A DNA stretch of 64,000 nucleotides, from assembly GCA_949825065.1 (NCBI GenBank), contig CATKWJ010000009.1:310001-374000 (forward strand). Reading direction: 5' to 3'. This DNA is from Odontocerum albicorne (lineage: Eukaryota; Arthropoda; Insecta; Trichoptera; Odontoceridae). A model generated the notes under the pieces. The model searched no databases. It was not told where the DNA came from and saw only the letters and a list, made by a program, of their open reading frames with translations. Below, piece after piece: positions 1 to 10,514 of this stretch (position 1 is the first letter of the stretch; each line of letters starts with the position of its first letter). The position numbers were made by a program, and so were the translations under genes.

Positions 1-53
1 TGTTTGTTTCACATTTGAATGCATTAGTTTTTTCAATTGGTGATCCACTTTCT

Positions 54-627
54 TCACAATAATTTTTTTTCTTCGAGTGATTTCGATTTAATTTTATTTT
101 TCAAATATTCAACTGTTCTTTCCCTCTCCGGCAAAACATCAATCAAATCACCAATATGACTGTACTTTGATGGTAATGCTCTTAACATTAAGTTCATTTT
201 ATCTAGTTCAGTTACAGTGGCGCCGGCCTGTTTTAGTTCGTTCACGGACCTCTCAAAATCATCGAAAAATGAACATAAATCTGAGTAACTTTTTAATTTA
301 ATATTTTCTAGGTTACTTCTACACACGATCTGTAATGACGTGGAAGTTTTTAAATACATGTTATCAAATTTAGCAATTATTTCAAAAGCAGACTCACATT
401 CATGGATGTATTCCAACTGTTTGTTGGTTATCGCGCCATATATATATATAATTTGTTGCTAGAATATCTTTTTCTTCCCAGTCCTCCTGATTATCTTTGG
501 CATGAGCCCTTCGCAGTATTACTTCCTTGCATTTTTTTAACTGCAAGGATTTTATCATTCTCACTATCCAGTTAAAATATTCTGCACTGTCAAATAGTGG
601 TATATTGATTTCACTATTTCTTGCCAT
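54..627 (-). pseudogene. Ty1/copia-type gag relic (two frames)
   Basis: This is the gag end of a Ty1/copia-type LTR retrotransposon, read on the minus strand. The first part (627 to about 440) starts MARNSEINIPLFDSAEYFNW. The second part (416 to 54) contains FFDDFERSVNELKQAGATVT and a LRALPSKYSHIGDLI segment, both typical of the copia gag (UBN2-like) fold. The two parts are in different frames, and the break falls in a (TA)n run near 438-452, which points to repeat slippage. A TGA stop at 54-56 closes the frame, so no zinc knuckle, protease or reverse transcriptase is seen before the window edge. Family assignment is from motif recognition only. Confidence 0.7.
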
Positions 628-726
628 TTTTAATTTTTGTTAAATATATACTTTTACAACTTTTAACTATTAATTAATTAACCTCGGACCTCTAACAACG
701 GGTCTATAACCACGGATCTCAAACAA

Positions 727-739
727 GGCTATGCTACCA
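727..739 (-). other. Candidate copia primer-binding site
   Basis: On the minus strand this reads TGGTAGCATAGCC, directly after a CA dinucleotide (TTAACA). It resembles the TGGTATCAGAGCC-type Met-tRNA primer site used by many copia elements. It lies about 100 bp upstream of the gag start on the same strand. The LTR that should sit beyond 740 is cut off by LINE sequence that begins near 755. Confidence 0.4.
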
Positions 740-754
740 TGTTAAGTTTATTTA

Positions 755-1769
755 ATTATCGCAAGATCTGGTATACCACAAGGATCCAATTTAGGTCCCC
801 TACTATTCCTCATATTAATAGACGACATTCAAAATTCCATAAGTCACTCGACATGTTTATTGTTCGCTGACGACTTGAAAATATTCAAAAATATCAATTC
901 ACCTCACGACTGTGCACAGTTACAACAGGACCTAGACTCCCTAGTCTCCTGGAGTGAGCAAAATCATCTTCTGTTCAACATTAATAAATGTGTCTGTGTA
1001 TCTTATAGTCGATCGTTTTCACCAATCCACCATCAGTATACTATACAGGGAGTGGCACTAAACAGAGTTTCTGAATTCAAGGATTTGGGTATAACCTTCG
1101 ATGTCGGACTCACGTTTGTTAACCATGTCTCACGTTTGATATCGAACTGTTACAAACTACTCGGTTTTATAATGAGAATATTAAGAGAATTTAACAGCAC
1201 CGATATCCTCCGAAACTTATATAATTATCTAATTAGAACCAAATTAGAATATGCATCTACGGTTTAGGCTCCTCATCAGCTCAAATATAAAAACAATATA
1301 GAACAAATACAAAAAAAATCCTCAGATATCTATGGTACAGAACAAAGGGCGATTACCCAAAATATGCTCACTATGCCGAACTTCTCACGGTGTGTAATTA
1401 TAGAAGCCTCGAAACAAGAAGGCAAGAATCCATTGCGATATTCCTAATAAAGGTTTTCCAAGGTTCCTTTAACTGTCCCGCGATTCTAGAAGCACTAAGT
1501 TTATATGTACCCAATAAATATAGCCGTGCAAGGAATCACCCTCTGTTCTACATACCAACTTACCGGACGAATATCATGGCTAAACACTCAGTCACGCATG
1601 GTATAGAGATATTGAACCAACTGAATGACACGGTTGATATATTCTCGGTACCGACAAGCAGTATGAGAAGAATCCTGGCTGATATTATTTCTAAGGAATA
1701 AGCTAACGCTAGAAGCAGACCCTCTTTGTGTAACATGAGAAATCCGTGCAAAGTGGATAAAAAAAAAAA
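755..1769 (+). pseudogene. 5'-truncated non-LTR retrotransposon (RT domain and 3' end)
   Basis: The sequence begins inside a reverse transcriptase domain: a GIPQGSNLGPLLFLILIDDI segment at about 770-850, then FADDLKIF with the catalytic DD pair from about 866. The frame runs to a stop at 1267. A second piece (about 1390-1701) resumes the C-terminal region with RRQESIAIFLIKVFQG, a YVPNKYSRARNHPLFY stretch and RTNIMAKHSV. This pattern is common at the C-terminus of jockey/CR1-type LINEs. An A-rich run near 1759-1769 probably marks the 3' end. The stop and frame change between the two pieces make it a dead copy. The exact clade is not certain. Confidence 0.75.
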
Positions 1770-1989
1770 TATAAAAAATAATGCAGGACACAAGTGAAGC
1801 ATGATCTGCTATTTATATAGAGCATAGTAAACTTGGAAACCACACAATGTATTGTGACAATACAGAACAAAATATATTCAGAACACTGTGACAGAGTATT
1901 GTCAATATGGTGAATATAAATGTACCTACAAATCAACAATAATTACACATTTATAGACATTTTCTTTGATAGTACATATTTTTTCTTTC

Positions 1990-2235
1990 CTTACGGTTCG
2001 TTGCCAAATAATCGTGAAGCGGTCATCACCGTGAAGCGGCCATCACCGTAAAACGATCCGAATGTGAAGCGATCAGAATGTGAAGTGGTCATCACCGTGA
2101 AACGGTCAGAATGTGAAGCGATCAGAATGTGAAGTGGTCATCACCGTGAAATGGTCAGAATGTGAAGCGGCCATTACCGTGAAACGGTCAGAATGTGAAA
2201 TGGTCATCACCGTGAAGCGGTCAGAATAAACCTCT
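1990..2235 (+). repeat. Minisatellite of about 17-bp GTGAAGCGGTCA units
   Basis: Alternating 16-17-bp units of the form GTGAAGCGGTCAGAAT and GTGAAGCGGTCATCACC are repeated about 14 times with small changes. The array is followed by AACCTCTTAATCGATAACGT, which also follows a single such unit in R1 copies (for example at 9910-9960). The array is therefore an expansion of a short segment of the R1 repeat. Confidence 0.85.
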
Positions 2236-2334
2236 TAATCGATAACGTGATCAACTGGCAAAAAAGAAAGAAACAAAAATATCAAACAATCAAAGCAACA
2301 CCTAATTGACAGGACTATACTTCAGAAAGTCTAG

Positions 2335-2645
2335 GATGAACCATGCGACCTTTACATTTGAAATGTCATATCTCAAAGGGATGGGGTAAAATCATTTTTT
2401 TTTTACAAATCGAATCGAATGTTTTGCAGATTGGGATCGAGATGTGCACTTCGACAATTCATGTGAACAGAACTTCATTATAAATGTCCGTGAAAGTTGT
2501 ACTTCTGATTCTGATGAAAATTTGCAATGTGCTTCTTTATCAAATTCGGACTAAAATGTAAGTTTTATGTTTAAATTATCTAAACTGACGTTTTAATTCC
2601 TAATTTTCATTATACTGACGTTCATTATACTGACGTTTTTAAAAA
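2335..2645 (+). repeat. R2 repeat copy with an inserted coding-like tail
   Basis: This stretch shares a TTTGAAATGTCATATCTCAA core and the following AGGGATGGGGTAAAAT with 11115-11370, and with 53929-59805 in the other orientation. Between about 2430 and 2555 it holds unrelated sequence with a short open frame ending in an acidic Ser/Asp tail (SDSDENLQCASLSNSD, then a stop). I do not recognise that tail. The R2 family appears to have TA target duplications and TACTAGAGAAAATGTAG termini (see 53929-59805). Confidence 0.55.
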
Positions 2646-2654
2646 AAACTCAAA

Positions 2655-2765
2655 ATCGTGATGGAAAATCGCAAAGTAAAGTTGCGTGAGATAGCTGACA
2701 TTCTGAAGATATCATTTGGTAGTGTTAACACTATTTTGCATGAACATTTGGTCATGAAGTGGATT
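2655..2765 (+). pseudogene. Mariner transposase fragment (HTH region)
   Basis: From ATG at 2661 the frame reads MENRKVKLREIADILKIS and continues FGSVNTILHEHLVMKW. This matches the second helix-turn-helix of mariner transposases (the family pattern is REIAEELNIS.GSVxxIL). The fragment stops there, and the catalytic domain is absent. It directly abuts R2 sequence, so R2 may be a mariner-derived element. Confidence 0.65.
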
Positions 2766-3170
2766 TGTCATATTTAATAAAACATATGTGTTGCTATATT
2801 TTTGACATAATTTTATATAAAGAATAAAATGAAATTAATGCATTGCGTTTCATATGTTATATTTTTTAGAGCAGAGATAACTTTGAATTCAATTTAAGGA
2901 AAAAATCATAAAATTTTACCTAAATGAGGTATAAAATATAACAGAATATCAACATACCACGATTAATCACCTTTTTACTTATTTTAATGATTTAAATATT
3001 TTCAAAATAAAAATGTTAGAAACATTCTGGCCTAAAGATACACAGCACCTTATCCATGCCTGGTATGGAATATGTGGTGTGTACCTGTAGGTTAAACAGC
3101 ACTCTTACAACATAAGTTACGTTGAATGATTGTCATATCTCACATATTTATTTTATTTTAACAATATACA
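2766..3170 (-). pseudogene. Intron-1 remnant of a broken zinc-finger gene copy
   Basis: This block matches about 7620-8030, the intron 1 start and exon 1 edge of copy A, in the same orientation. It also matches 18840-19010, 38045-38220 and 48915-49060 inverted. It contains the TATTCCATACCAGGCATGG-type segment and the TTAACAATATNNNNTTATT edge of exon 1, but no exon 1 coding sequence. The remnant belongs with 4027-4660, and a Tc1 relic now sits where exon 1 should be. Confidence 0.7.
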
Positions 3171-4026
3171 GTCTGTTTGACAAGAATGTGTACGGAGAAA
3201 CCTGAAAAACCATTTGGGATAAGGCATTAAAAAAAAAATACACACATACTACATGATATAAACTGTGATGCTTTATTATTAATAAGTTTTCCAGTCGCCT
3301 CCACTAGTAATAATTGCCCGGCATCTCCGAGGCATACTTTCTACTCATTTTATAGCATAATCCAGGGGCAAAGACTTCCATATAAAACACATCTGTCAAA
3401 ATAACCGCTTGACGTTCCAGATCTTTTTCTCTCGGAGCTTAAACTTCATGAGTGCCCGAACATTTTATATGGGATTTTCATCTGGTGACTGCGACGGCCA
3501 ATCCATTACATCAATGTCATTTCCTGTTTCCACATAGTACAAAGACGACTCCGATGTTTTGGGTCATTCTTGCAGTAGCTAAATTTAATTTTTTCTTATA
3601 AACCACCTTTGGGCAGGTAGTAATAAAGCCTTCTGATATATTTTAACCATTTTGGCAGTGTTTAAATTATTTGTGAAGATGTGCAAAGTGCCACATCCCT
3701 GCTTGAGAAACAGCCCCAGACGTGGACTTTTACCGGGTGTTTAACGGTCCGCTGGATGAGTCTATCGGTGCGGGTACACCAGGTATGATTAATGAAAGAA
3801 CATGCCCAAAAAGAAGTTTCGTCCGAAAAAATTACGTTGTCCCAATCGCGGTTCAAATTTTCTTTCACCCAAGTAAGTCTTTTTTCGACTTGTTTTTTGA
3901 ACAGTAGTGGTTTCTTCACAAGGCTTCGAAATTTCACTCCATGAACTGGTAAATGTCATCTTATAGTGTCACATGACACAATTAGACCCTTTTCACGCAA
4001 AACCGCCTGTCTGCTACGCAATGATA
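3171..4026 (-). pseudogene. Tc1-like transposase relic
   Basis: Minus-strand frames give, in order: a SCDTIR segment near 3960, KFRSLVKKPLLFKKQVEKR, then NLNRDWDNVIFSDETSFW with the first catalytic Asp, VHVWGCFSSR, and after frame breaks MDWPSQSPDENP near 3485-3520. These are characteristic Tc1-family motifs (WDNVIFSDES..., DWPxQSPDLNPI). Only 3662-3937 is an open frame; the rest has stops and shifts. The 5' part, with the paired-like DNA-binding domain, is missing. The end near 3171 (CAGTCTGTTTGACAAG) is a plausible terminal repeat, but no partner is visible at the other end. Confidence 0.8.
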
Positions 4027-4660
4027 GACGATTTAAATTTACAATTTAACAGATAGTTTAGTATGTGTTCACAATATAAAACAATAATTATTAACATACA
4101 TTGTAAACCAAAAAAAGAAAACATACAGTGATGGTGAAGTCAATATGAAACAAAACATTGATGCAGAAGCTACTTCGTGGCGTAAGGATTCTAATTATGA
4201 AAGTCATCCAATCGAATTAAAGAAGTCGGCAAATGTGAGGTAGGTACTTGCAATGTTAGAAAAATATTTTTTTCTTAAACAGACATACAAAATACATGAA
4301 AATCCCAAACAGATATATAAAACAAATTTGTTGGCTTTGTTGAAATTAACCTTTGAAGTGACAATTTACAAGTCTCAAAGAGTGGTGGGCTGCCTACTGA
4401 TAGGGCGGGTTTGTGTGGCTTTAATTGAATTAGGGTGGTTGATATTTGTTTTTATACAGGCATAATGTGTATCTTTACACTGAATGATGCTAATGTTAAG
4501 ACAGGAAACATTTGTCTGGTGGGCAAGGTTTCTTGAAGTTGTCGTGGGGAGATTGTCATCCCCACTCAGACAGCTCGCATCATTCCTAAGAAAGGAGTAA
4601 AATTTCTGCAATGGAAGAAAAATAGGAATCTGGCAATGAAGATTATATTTCCATGCCATA
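4027..4660 (-). other. Conserved 5' flank of the broken gene copy
   Basis: This is the same far-upstream block seen before copies A (8940-9560), B (17190-17770), C (36540-37140) and D (47540-48120). It includes the TTTAACAGATGG-type segment and the GTGGGGA...TCCCCAC inverted repeat at about 4540-4565. No coding sequence was found. It lies 3' of copy A on the minus strand, so a second gene unit once followed copy A head to tail. Confidence 0.6.
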
Positions 4661-4679
4661 AATCGTAATTAAAAAAAAA

Positions 4680-5033
4680 TTGACAGCCTTTTGGATATCA
4701 TGCTGTTTCATTATAATAAAAATATTAATCAAGCCGGTATGGCGAATAGCGCAACATAACACAAACTATTCATTTAAAAAAATCAAACGAAAATAGTGTA
4801 GCAACAAATATAACACCTGAAAAATTATTTCAAAAGTAATGAAAAATAGTAAAGTGACAAAATAAAAAATGTAGTTTTACTATAGCTTTTTTAAAAATTA
4901 ATTTCTTGATAACTTTAATTTAAAAATGCAATTCTACACTATGAGTCCTTGCATAAAATATTAAATAACCTTTTTCTAAGAATGTCTTCGCTCAATTTCC
5001 ATAGATTTGAGGGCTCCTATCCACTATGAATCC
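4680..5033 (-). other. 3' UTR and decayed last fingers of zinc-finger copy A
   Basis: The segment nearest the stop still resembles zinc-finger sequence (HSG linker, then stops), as in copies C and D. The rest aligns with the 3' UTRs of C (41350-41640) and D (52440-52740). Where C and D have the poly(A) signal AATAAA, the A copy has AATGAA on the minus strand near 4710. That may weaken 3' end formation at this site. Confidence 0.6.
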
Positions 5034-6541
5034 TTAAATGGTGGACTCAACTTCTATTGTTTGAGAAGGCCTCTCTCCACGATGACTCATTTCATGAGAA
5101 TTCCAACGATCTTTTCGTGAGAATGTCTTATCACATTGTCCACACTTGTAAGGCTTCTCTCCACTATGAATCCTTTCATGATATTTTAAATTATCTATTC
5201 GTGAGAATGTCTTATCACATTGTCCACAGCTGTAAGGCTTTTCTCCACTATGAATCCTTTCATGAGAAATCAAACAATCTTTCCGTGAGAATGTCTTATC
5301 ACATTGTCCACAGCTGTAAGGCTTCTCTCCACTGTGAATATTTTCATGATATTTTAAATTAAATATTTGAGAGAAAGTTTTATCACATTGTCCACAGCTG
5401 TAAGGCTTTTCTCCACTATGAATCCTTTCATGAGATTTCAAGTCACCTTTTCGTAAGAACGTCTTATCACATAGTCCACAGCTGAAAGGCTTCTCTCCAC
5501 TATGAATCCTTTCATGAGAATTCAAAAAACCTTTGCGTGAGAATGTCTTATCACATTGTCCACAGCTGTAAGGCTTCTCTCCACTATGAATCCTTTCATG
5601 AGAATTCAAACAACCTTTCCGTGAGAATGTCTTATCACATTGTCCACAGCTGTAAGGCTTCTCTCCACTATGAATCCTTTCATGATATTTTAAATTTACT
5701 ATTTGTGAGAATGTTTTATCACATTGTCCACAGCTATAAGGCTTTTCTCCACTATGAATCCTTTCATGAGATTTCAAGTCACCTTTTCGTAAGAATGTCT
5801 TATCACATTGCCCACAGCTGTAATGCTTCTCTCCACTATGAATCCTTTCATGATATTTTAAATTACCTATTTGTGAGAATGTCTTATCACATTGTCCACA
5901 GCTGTAAGGCTTCTCTCCACTATGAATCCGTTCATGATATTTTAAAAGGCATTTTTTTGAGAATGTCTTATCACATTGTCCACAGCTGTAAGGTCTTTCT
6001 CCACTATTATTCATTTCATGAGATTTTAAAGAATCTATTCGTGATAATGTCTTATCACATTGTCCACAGCTGTAAGGCTTCTCTCTACAATGAGTTCTTT
6101 CATGAGATTTTAAAATATGATGTTTTAGTGATAATGTCTTATCACACTGTCCACAAATGAAAGGTTTCTCTCCAGTATGAATACTTAAATGAAATACTAA
6201 ATTATTTTTAACAGAGAATGCCTTTCCACATTGTCCACAGCTGTAAGGCTTCTCTCCACTATGAATCCTTTCATGATCTCTTAATTTGTCTTTTCGTAAG
6301 AATGTCTGTGAACAATTTCCACAACCATAAGAATTCCCTCCAGATGGATTATTTTTATGATGTTTTAAACTCATTTTTTGTGTAAATAACTTTTTACAAT
6401 TTTTAATGCTGCAGGGATTTTCCCCTCTATGAATTCTGAATTTACATTTTAAATTTGAACTGTTTCCACAATGTTCAAAGCCATGAGAACCACTTTCACT
6501 GCTTTTCTCTTTCCTAAATTGGTTGCTCATATCACCTGAAT
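5034..6541 (-). CDS. Poly-C2H2 zinc-finger protein copy A, exon 3
   Basis: This is the terminal exon of a predicted 648-aa nuclear zinc-finger protein. It joins exon 2 at an AG acceptor (6542-6543) and encodes SGDMSNQF-type sequence before the array. Two degenerate fingers (FEHCGNSSNLK, shortened relative to copies B and C, and CSIKNCKKLF...HHKNN, which has lost its last His) precede about 15 C2H2 fingers. One of these (HEMNN) also lacks the final His, and one has an extra residue (LSLKHHILKSH). Linkers are mostly HSGEKPYSCGQCDKTF instead of the usual HTGEKP. Helix residues vary (RKGDLKSH, QIGNLKYH, RKGCLNSH, RIDNLKYH). Long multi-finger arrays usually bind specific DNA and repress transcription; the target is unknown. 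The last residues (GERPSQTIEVESTI) are not finger-like and come from decay of a further finger. Confidence 0.85.
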
Positions 6542-6786
6542 CTAAAAATATATGAAAATTAAGAAAAAATCACTAAATTATTGAAAAGATAGATCTCAGT
6601 TCTTTTTGTTATAAAGCATTTCTCAAATTCGAGTTCTTTGATCGACACAACAATTAACATGTATTGAATTGTTTATTTAGGCTTAACTTGAATCCTATTT
6701 CAAATCAAATAAAACAATGATGTTCTTCTGAATTTAATAATTAAGCTAAAAGTTTTTCAGATAACAATTAAAATAATTATACTCAC

Positions 6787-7041
6787 TCGTTATTGTATGC
6801 GTGTCAGAAACATCAACAGTCTCTGTGTTACTGTCCCGAGCACATTCCTTTTTTATATCCGCTTCCTGTATGTCCATAGCAAAATCAGGTAATACTGGCG
6901 CAGTATCCTCTGGTAAATTTTCTTCTTTTATGAAAAAATCTGAACAAATTTCCAATTCCAAATCATAGGATTGCCTTTGTGAACTCATTACTGAGGTAAT
7001 TTCTTTATTGAATATATCATAAGATGGCTGGGCTTTAATAT
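6787..7041 (-). CDS. Zinc-finger protein copy A, exon 2 (acidic module)
   Basis: This 255-nt symmetric (phase 1-1) exon lies between an acceptor TTCATAG at 7042-7048 and a donor GTGAGT at 6786-6781. It encodes IKAQPSYDIFNKEITSVMSS, then an acidic stretch with IKEEN and ADIKKEC. Both Lys sites fit psi-K-x-E, the SUMO-attachment consensus. The module repeats the pattern of exon 1 (KEE, DTA, P, DI, EADIK, EC). In many insect zinc-finger proteins such acidic N-termini act in protein interaction; no known named domain was recognised. Confidence 0.8.
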
Positions 7042-8036
7042 CTATGAACAAAACATACAAGTTCAAATCTTCTGAAGTAATAAAACAAATAGACAACATA
7101 TTATCAACAACTCGAAACCTCGTTTGTTTCACTTTCTGTTAATAAGTCTGAACTGACAATAAGGCCAACACAGCACTAATAGACCTATCTTATCTTAAAA
7201 TGGCATGGCTTTTTAGCTAGTACGATGTGACTCAAGAAGATTATTAGGTTGAATGCTCAAGAAGATTGATGGTGCAGTTAATATATGTAATAGTTCCAAG
7301 TTAGGGGCGGAAGAAAAACAAGAGCGATGATTTGGTTCTCATCAGCAGAACTACCTTATATTTAATGGTCTTCAGATGATATTGATTCATTTTTTAACAG
7401 TTTCAATGGCAAGCACTGAATAATCCACATATAAATTAGTACCGCACAGGCCAGCATGGCTTTATAAGCATGAATAATGTTGAGTGTATATTACCGATTC
7501 GACATATGGTACTAATTCTTTATAATAAGTATAGATACTGCCATCTCTGTAGTAGATCATGAATAGTTCTGTCACTTGTTCTGATAAATTCTGATCCAGA
7601 TATTGTCATTTTTCTTAAGTGATCCATTTGACAACCATTATGTGTTACAATATTTTTTGGCATAATTTATACAATGAACTAAATGAAATTTGTGCATTGT
7701 GTTTCATATTCTACAGTTTTTAGCGTAGTGATAACTCTGAATTCAATTTAGTGACAGGAAAAAATCATTAAATTTGATCAAAATGAGGTATACAACATAA
7801 CAGAACATCAACATACCGTGGTTGATATATTTTTTACATATTATGATTTAAATATTTTTCAAAATAAAAATGTCAAAAACATTCTGGCCTAAAAGTACAC
7901 ACCGCCTTATCCATGTCTGGTATGGAATAGGTGGTGGGTACCTGTAGGTTAAACACCACTCATACAACATAAGTTAATTGCTTGTCACATCTCATATATT
8001 TATTTTATTTTAACAATATGAGTTTATTAAGTTTAC

Positions 8037-8220
8037 TTGGATCGGTGGGATTATCAACAACATGTCTGGAATCTGCGCTGATATCTTGCGCACATTCCTG
8101 CTTGATATCTGCCTCATGTACACTGATATCATACTGGGGGAACACTGCTGCAGTATCTCCATCTTTTGCCTTTTCTTCTTTCACCATTACATCTGCACTT
8201 TTGTGTAGCTGAGGATCCAT
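8037..8220 (-). CDS. Zinc-finger protein copy A, exon 1
   Basis: The start codon at 8220 begins MDPQLHKSADVMVKEEKAKD. The exon ends at 8037 before donor GTAAAC, leaving one base that completes a codon with exon 2. It holds VKEE and ADIKQEC (psi-K-x-E sites). The sequence is nearly identical in copies B, C and D. A CCAG sequence about 10 bases upstream of the ATG (TTTCCAGGTTATAGATGG) could be a splice acceptor of an untranslated first exon; this is uncertain. Confidence 0.8.
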
Positions 8221-9560
8221 CTATAACCTGGAAACATTCACAATAGTTCAACAATGAGTTTATAATACGTTTACTCTTTCACGTAAGAAAGCATTAAACT
8301 ATATTCAATGCCTGATATTAGTAAATTAAACCAATCCTTACATGATAATCTTTTTTGTAATTGGACAAAACACGACTTGCTTGTGCTCCCTGATGACGAG
8401 GTGAAAACCTTGAAACCGGTAGGGTTATACTATTACATAAAATGGAATAAACAGCGTTTGATAAAACAAATTAAAATGTCTTTAAACCTCCACAAACTGA
8501 ATGCCTTATCTAAAAATAATATAATTTATTTGCTAGTGGTGTGTGGAGATTTGTTTTCCAGAGGTCTTTTAAAAATATTAATGATGTTGTATGAACACTA
8601 GACACATGCATTACACTACATCTAAAGTTAAATGTGTTACTGTCACATATCAGAAGAGTTTTAAAAGTGTTTTTGTAGTTTGCCTGGCCTTGGTAATTTT
8701 ACTTTTTTTCTTACCAAATACGTTTTTCTGAACATTTGCAAATGCGGAGTAGTACCTTATCTAATGGTCACAACCACTACCTTCCTATCATAACACTCAA
8801 CTTATACATACTTAGTTTGTAATATTGTCATTGGCCAATAATAGTGAATTGAAATACAGAGTTAGATAACCCTTGACGTTGTCTGCTATCTAAATGGTGC
8901 TATATACATTGTCCTTTTATAACAATAAGAACAGAGTTACAATTTAACAGATGGCATAGTATTTGTTCACAATATAAAACCATAATTAAAAACATACAAT
9001 ATAAAAATTCAATCATGTATTTTGCCTAATGCAGTAAGCCGAAAATGAATACATAAAGTGATGGATTAGTGAAAGTGACACACATAAATGCAGAAGCTAC
9101 TGCGTGACGTGAGGATTCTAATTTAGAAAGTCGTCCAATTGAAGTAAAACAAGTCCACAAACGCAAGTTAGGTACTTGCAATGTTAGAATAATTTATTTT
9201 CCTTTAACAGATTATCAAAACAAATGAAAATAAATTTATCATTGTTGAAATTGACTTTATTAGTGACAATGTACAAGTCTCAAGGAGTGGTAGAGAGCCT
9301 ACCGGTGGGGCGGGTTTGCATTTCCATTGAATAAAGGTAGTTAGTATTTGTTTTTATACAGGCTTTATGTGTGTCTCTTCACTGAATGATGTTATAGTTA
9401 AAACAGGAAGAAGTTATCTGGTGTGGAAGGATTTCTTAAGTTGTCGTGGGGAAATTGTCTTTCCCACTCAGAGAGCTCGCAGCATTCCCAAGAAAGAAGT
9501 AAATTCTGTGTAATGGGAGAAAAAGCAAATCAGGCAAGGAAGATATTAGTGAACAGCAAT
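8221..9560 (-). other. Upstream region of copy A
   Basis: This non-coding block is shared, with small indels, by all copies. Next to the ATG is a conserved TACGTGAAAGAGTAAACGT segment. Further out is a segment with TTGAAACCGGTAGGGTTATA (about 8405-8430), a long AT-rich part, and the GTGGGGAAATTGTCTTTCCCAC inverted repeat near 9447-9470. Promoter activity is likely by position, but no TATA box can be singled out with confidence. Confidence 0.5.
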
Positions 9561-10345
9561 TTTTTTCATTCAATCTAGTCCTTTCATCCTGAACATAGAG
9601 AGGATCTCCATGCAGCTATTCACTGATTCAAATTAATTTTAAATGGAAAATATGTTTTGGTTGCTTTGTACAGGATGTCTTAAAAACAACATAAAAATGT
9701 CATTTTTCGTATAAAGTATAGTAGAGTTTGAACCAAACAACTTGATTTTATTGTAAAAGAACTAATATAGTTTATGGAAAAAAGTGTAAAACCTCTATTG
9801 TACTGATATAACGCTATCCCAGCAGATCAACTGTCAAAATGAACTGAGGTAAATGTATGCCTTTTTCAAACACAAAATGTCACTTTATCAAGCAGCGCAC
9901 ACTGATGTACTATCACCGTGAAGCGGTCAGAATGAACCTCTTAATCAATAACATGATCAACTCATTAAAACGAAATAATATTGACAAAATAAATCGTATA
10001 TTTTCAATACCTAATGGACAGATCAATTCGACAGGAATAACACTATTCTTTCTGAATAATGGCCATGCAATCCTATATCTGATGGAGTATACGCAGTGAT
10101 TTCATCTTGGCCGTGAACGTAAGGTATTGAGTATTCACCAGATACGCGGTGTCTTCTTCTTAAATAATGGCCGTGAATTCCTATATATAAAGGATATACG
10201 CCTTGTCAAATTATTTTATTGACAGTTATACTCTATAGACAAAACCATAGACTAAAAGTCTCGCTCTCTCTCTTTGAATGATGGCCGTGAACTCCTATAT
10301 ATGAAGGAGTATACGCCAATTCTCGCTCTCTAGCACAGATTGCCT
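9561..10345 (-). repeat. R1 repeat, inverted copy upstream of copy A
   Basis: R1 is a non-coding repeat of about 1 kb. Its markers are AGCAGATCAACTGTCAAAAT, TCACCGTGAAGCGGTCAGAA, and a cluster of about 60-bp units reading GGCCGTGAACTCC...GGAGTATACGCC. The same order, inverted, is found at 13850-14244 plus 16869-17240, at 46620-47640 and in other copies. Four units with the ACTCC...GGAGT core are visible at about 10053-10320. Its class is not recognised. Confidence 0.7.
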
Positions 10346-10514
10346 TAATAGATGGAACACTACATAGTAAATTGCTTACATAAATAATTCATTTTATTGA
10401 GGTCAGAGAGTGCAAGTAAAAATTAAATTATAAAGTTGCACTGAAAACAAATATTAAAATGTTAGGTATGGGTGGATTGCTTATTAAAAAGAAAACCTAT
10501 ATGTAACTTTCTTG

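Noticed and set aside
5537..6160. Long open frame on the plus strand opposite the copy A finger array
   Set aside because: It is the antisense of repeated finger codons (repeating HIVHSCKASLHYESFHE). The same shadow appears opposite copies B, C and D (for example 23844-24599 and 39924-40577).
8308..8601. 97-codon open frame (MPDISKLNQSLHDNLFCNWT)
   Set aside because: It lies in the conserved upstream block of copy A. The matching regions of B, C and D have stops and indels, so there is no sign of coding selection.
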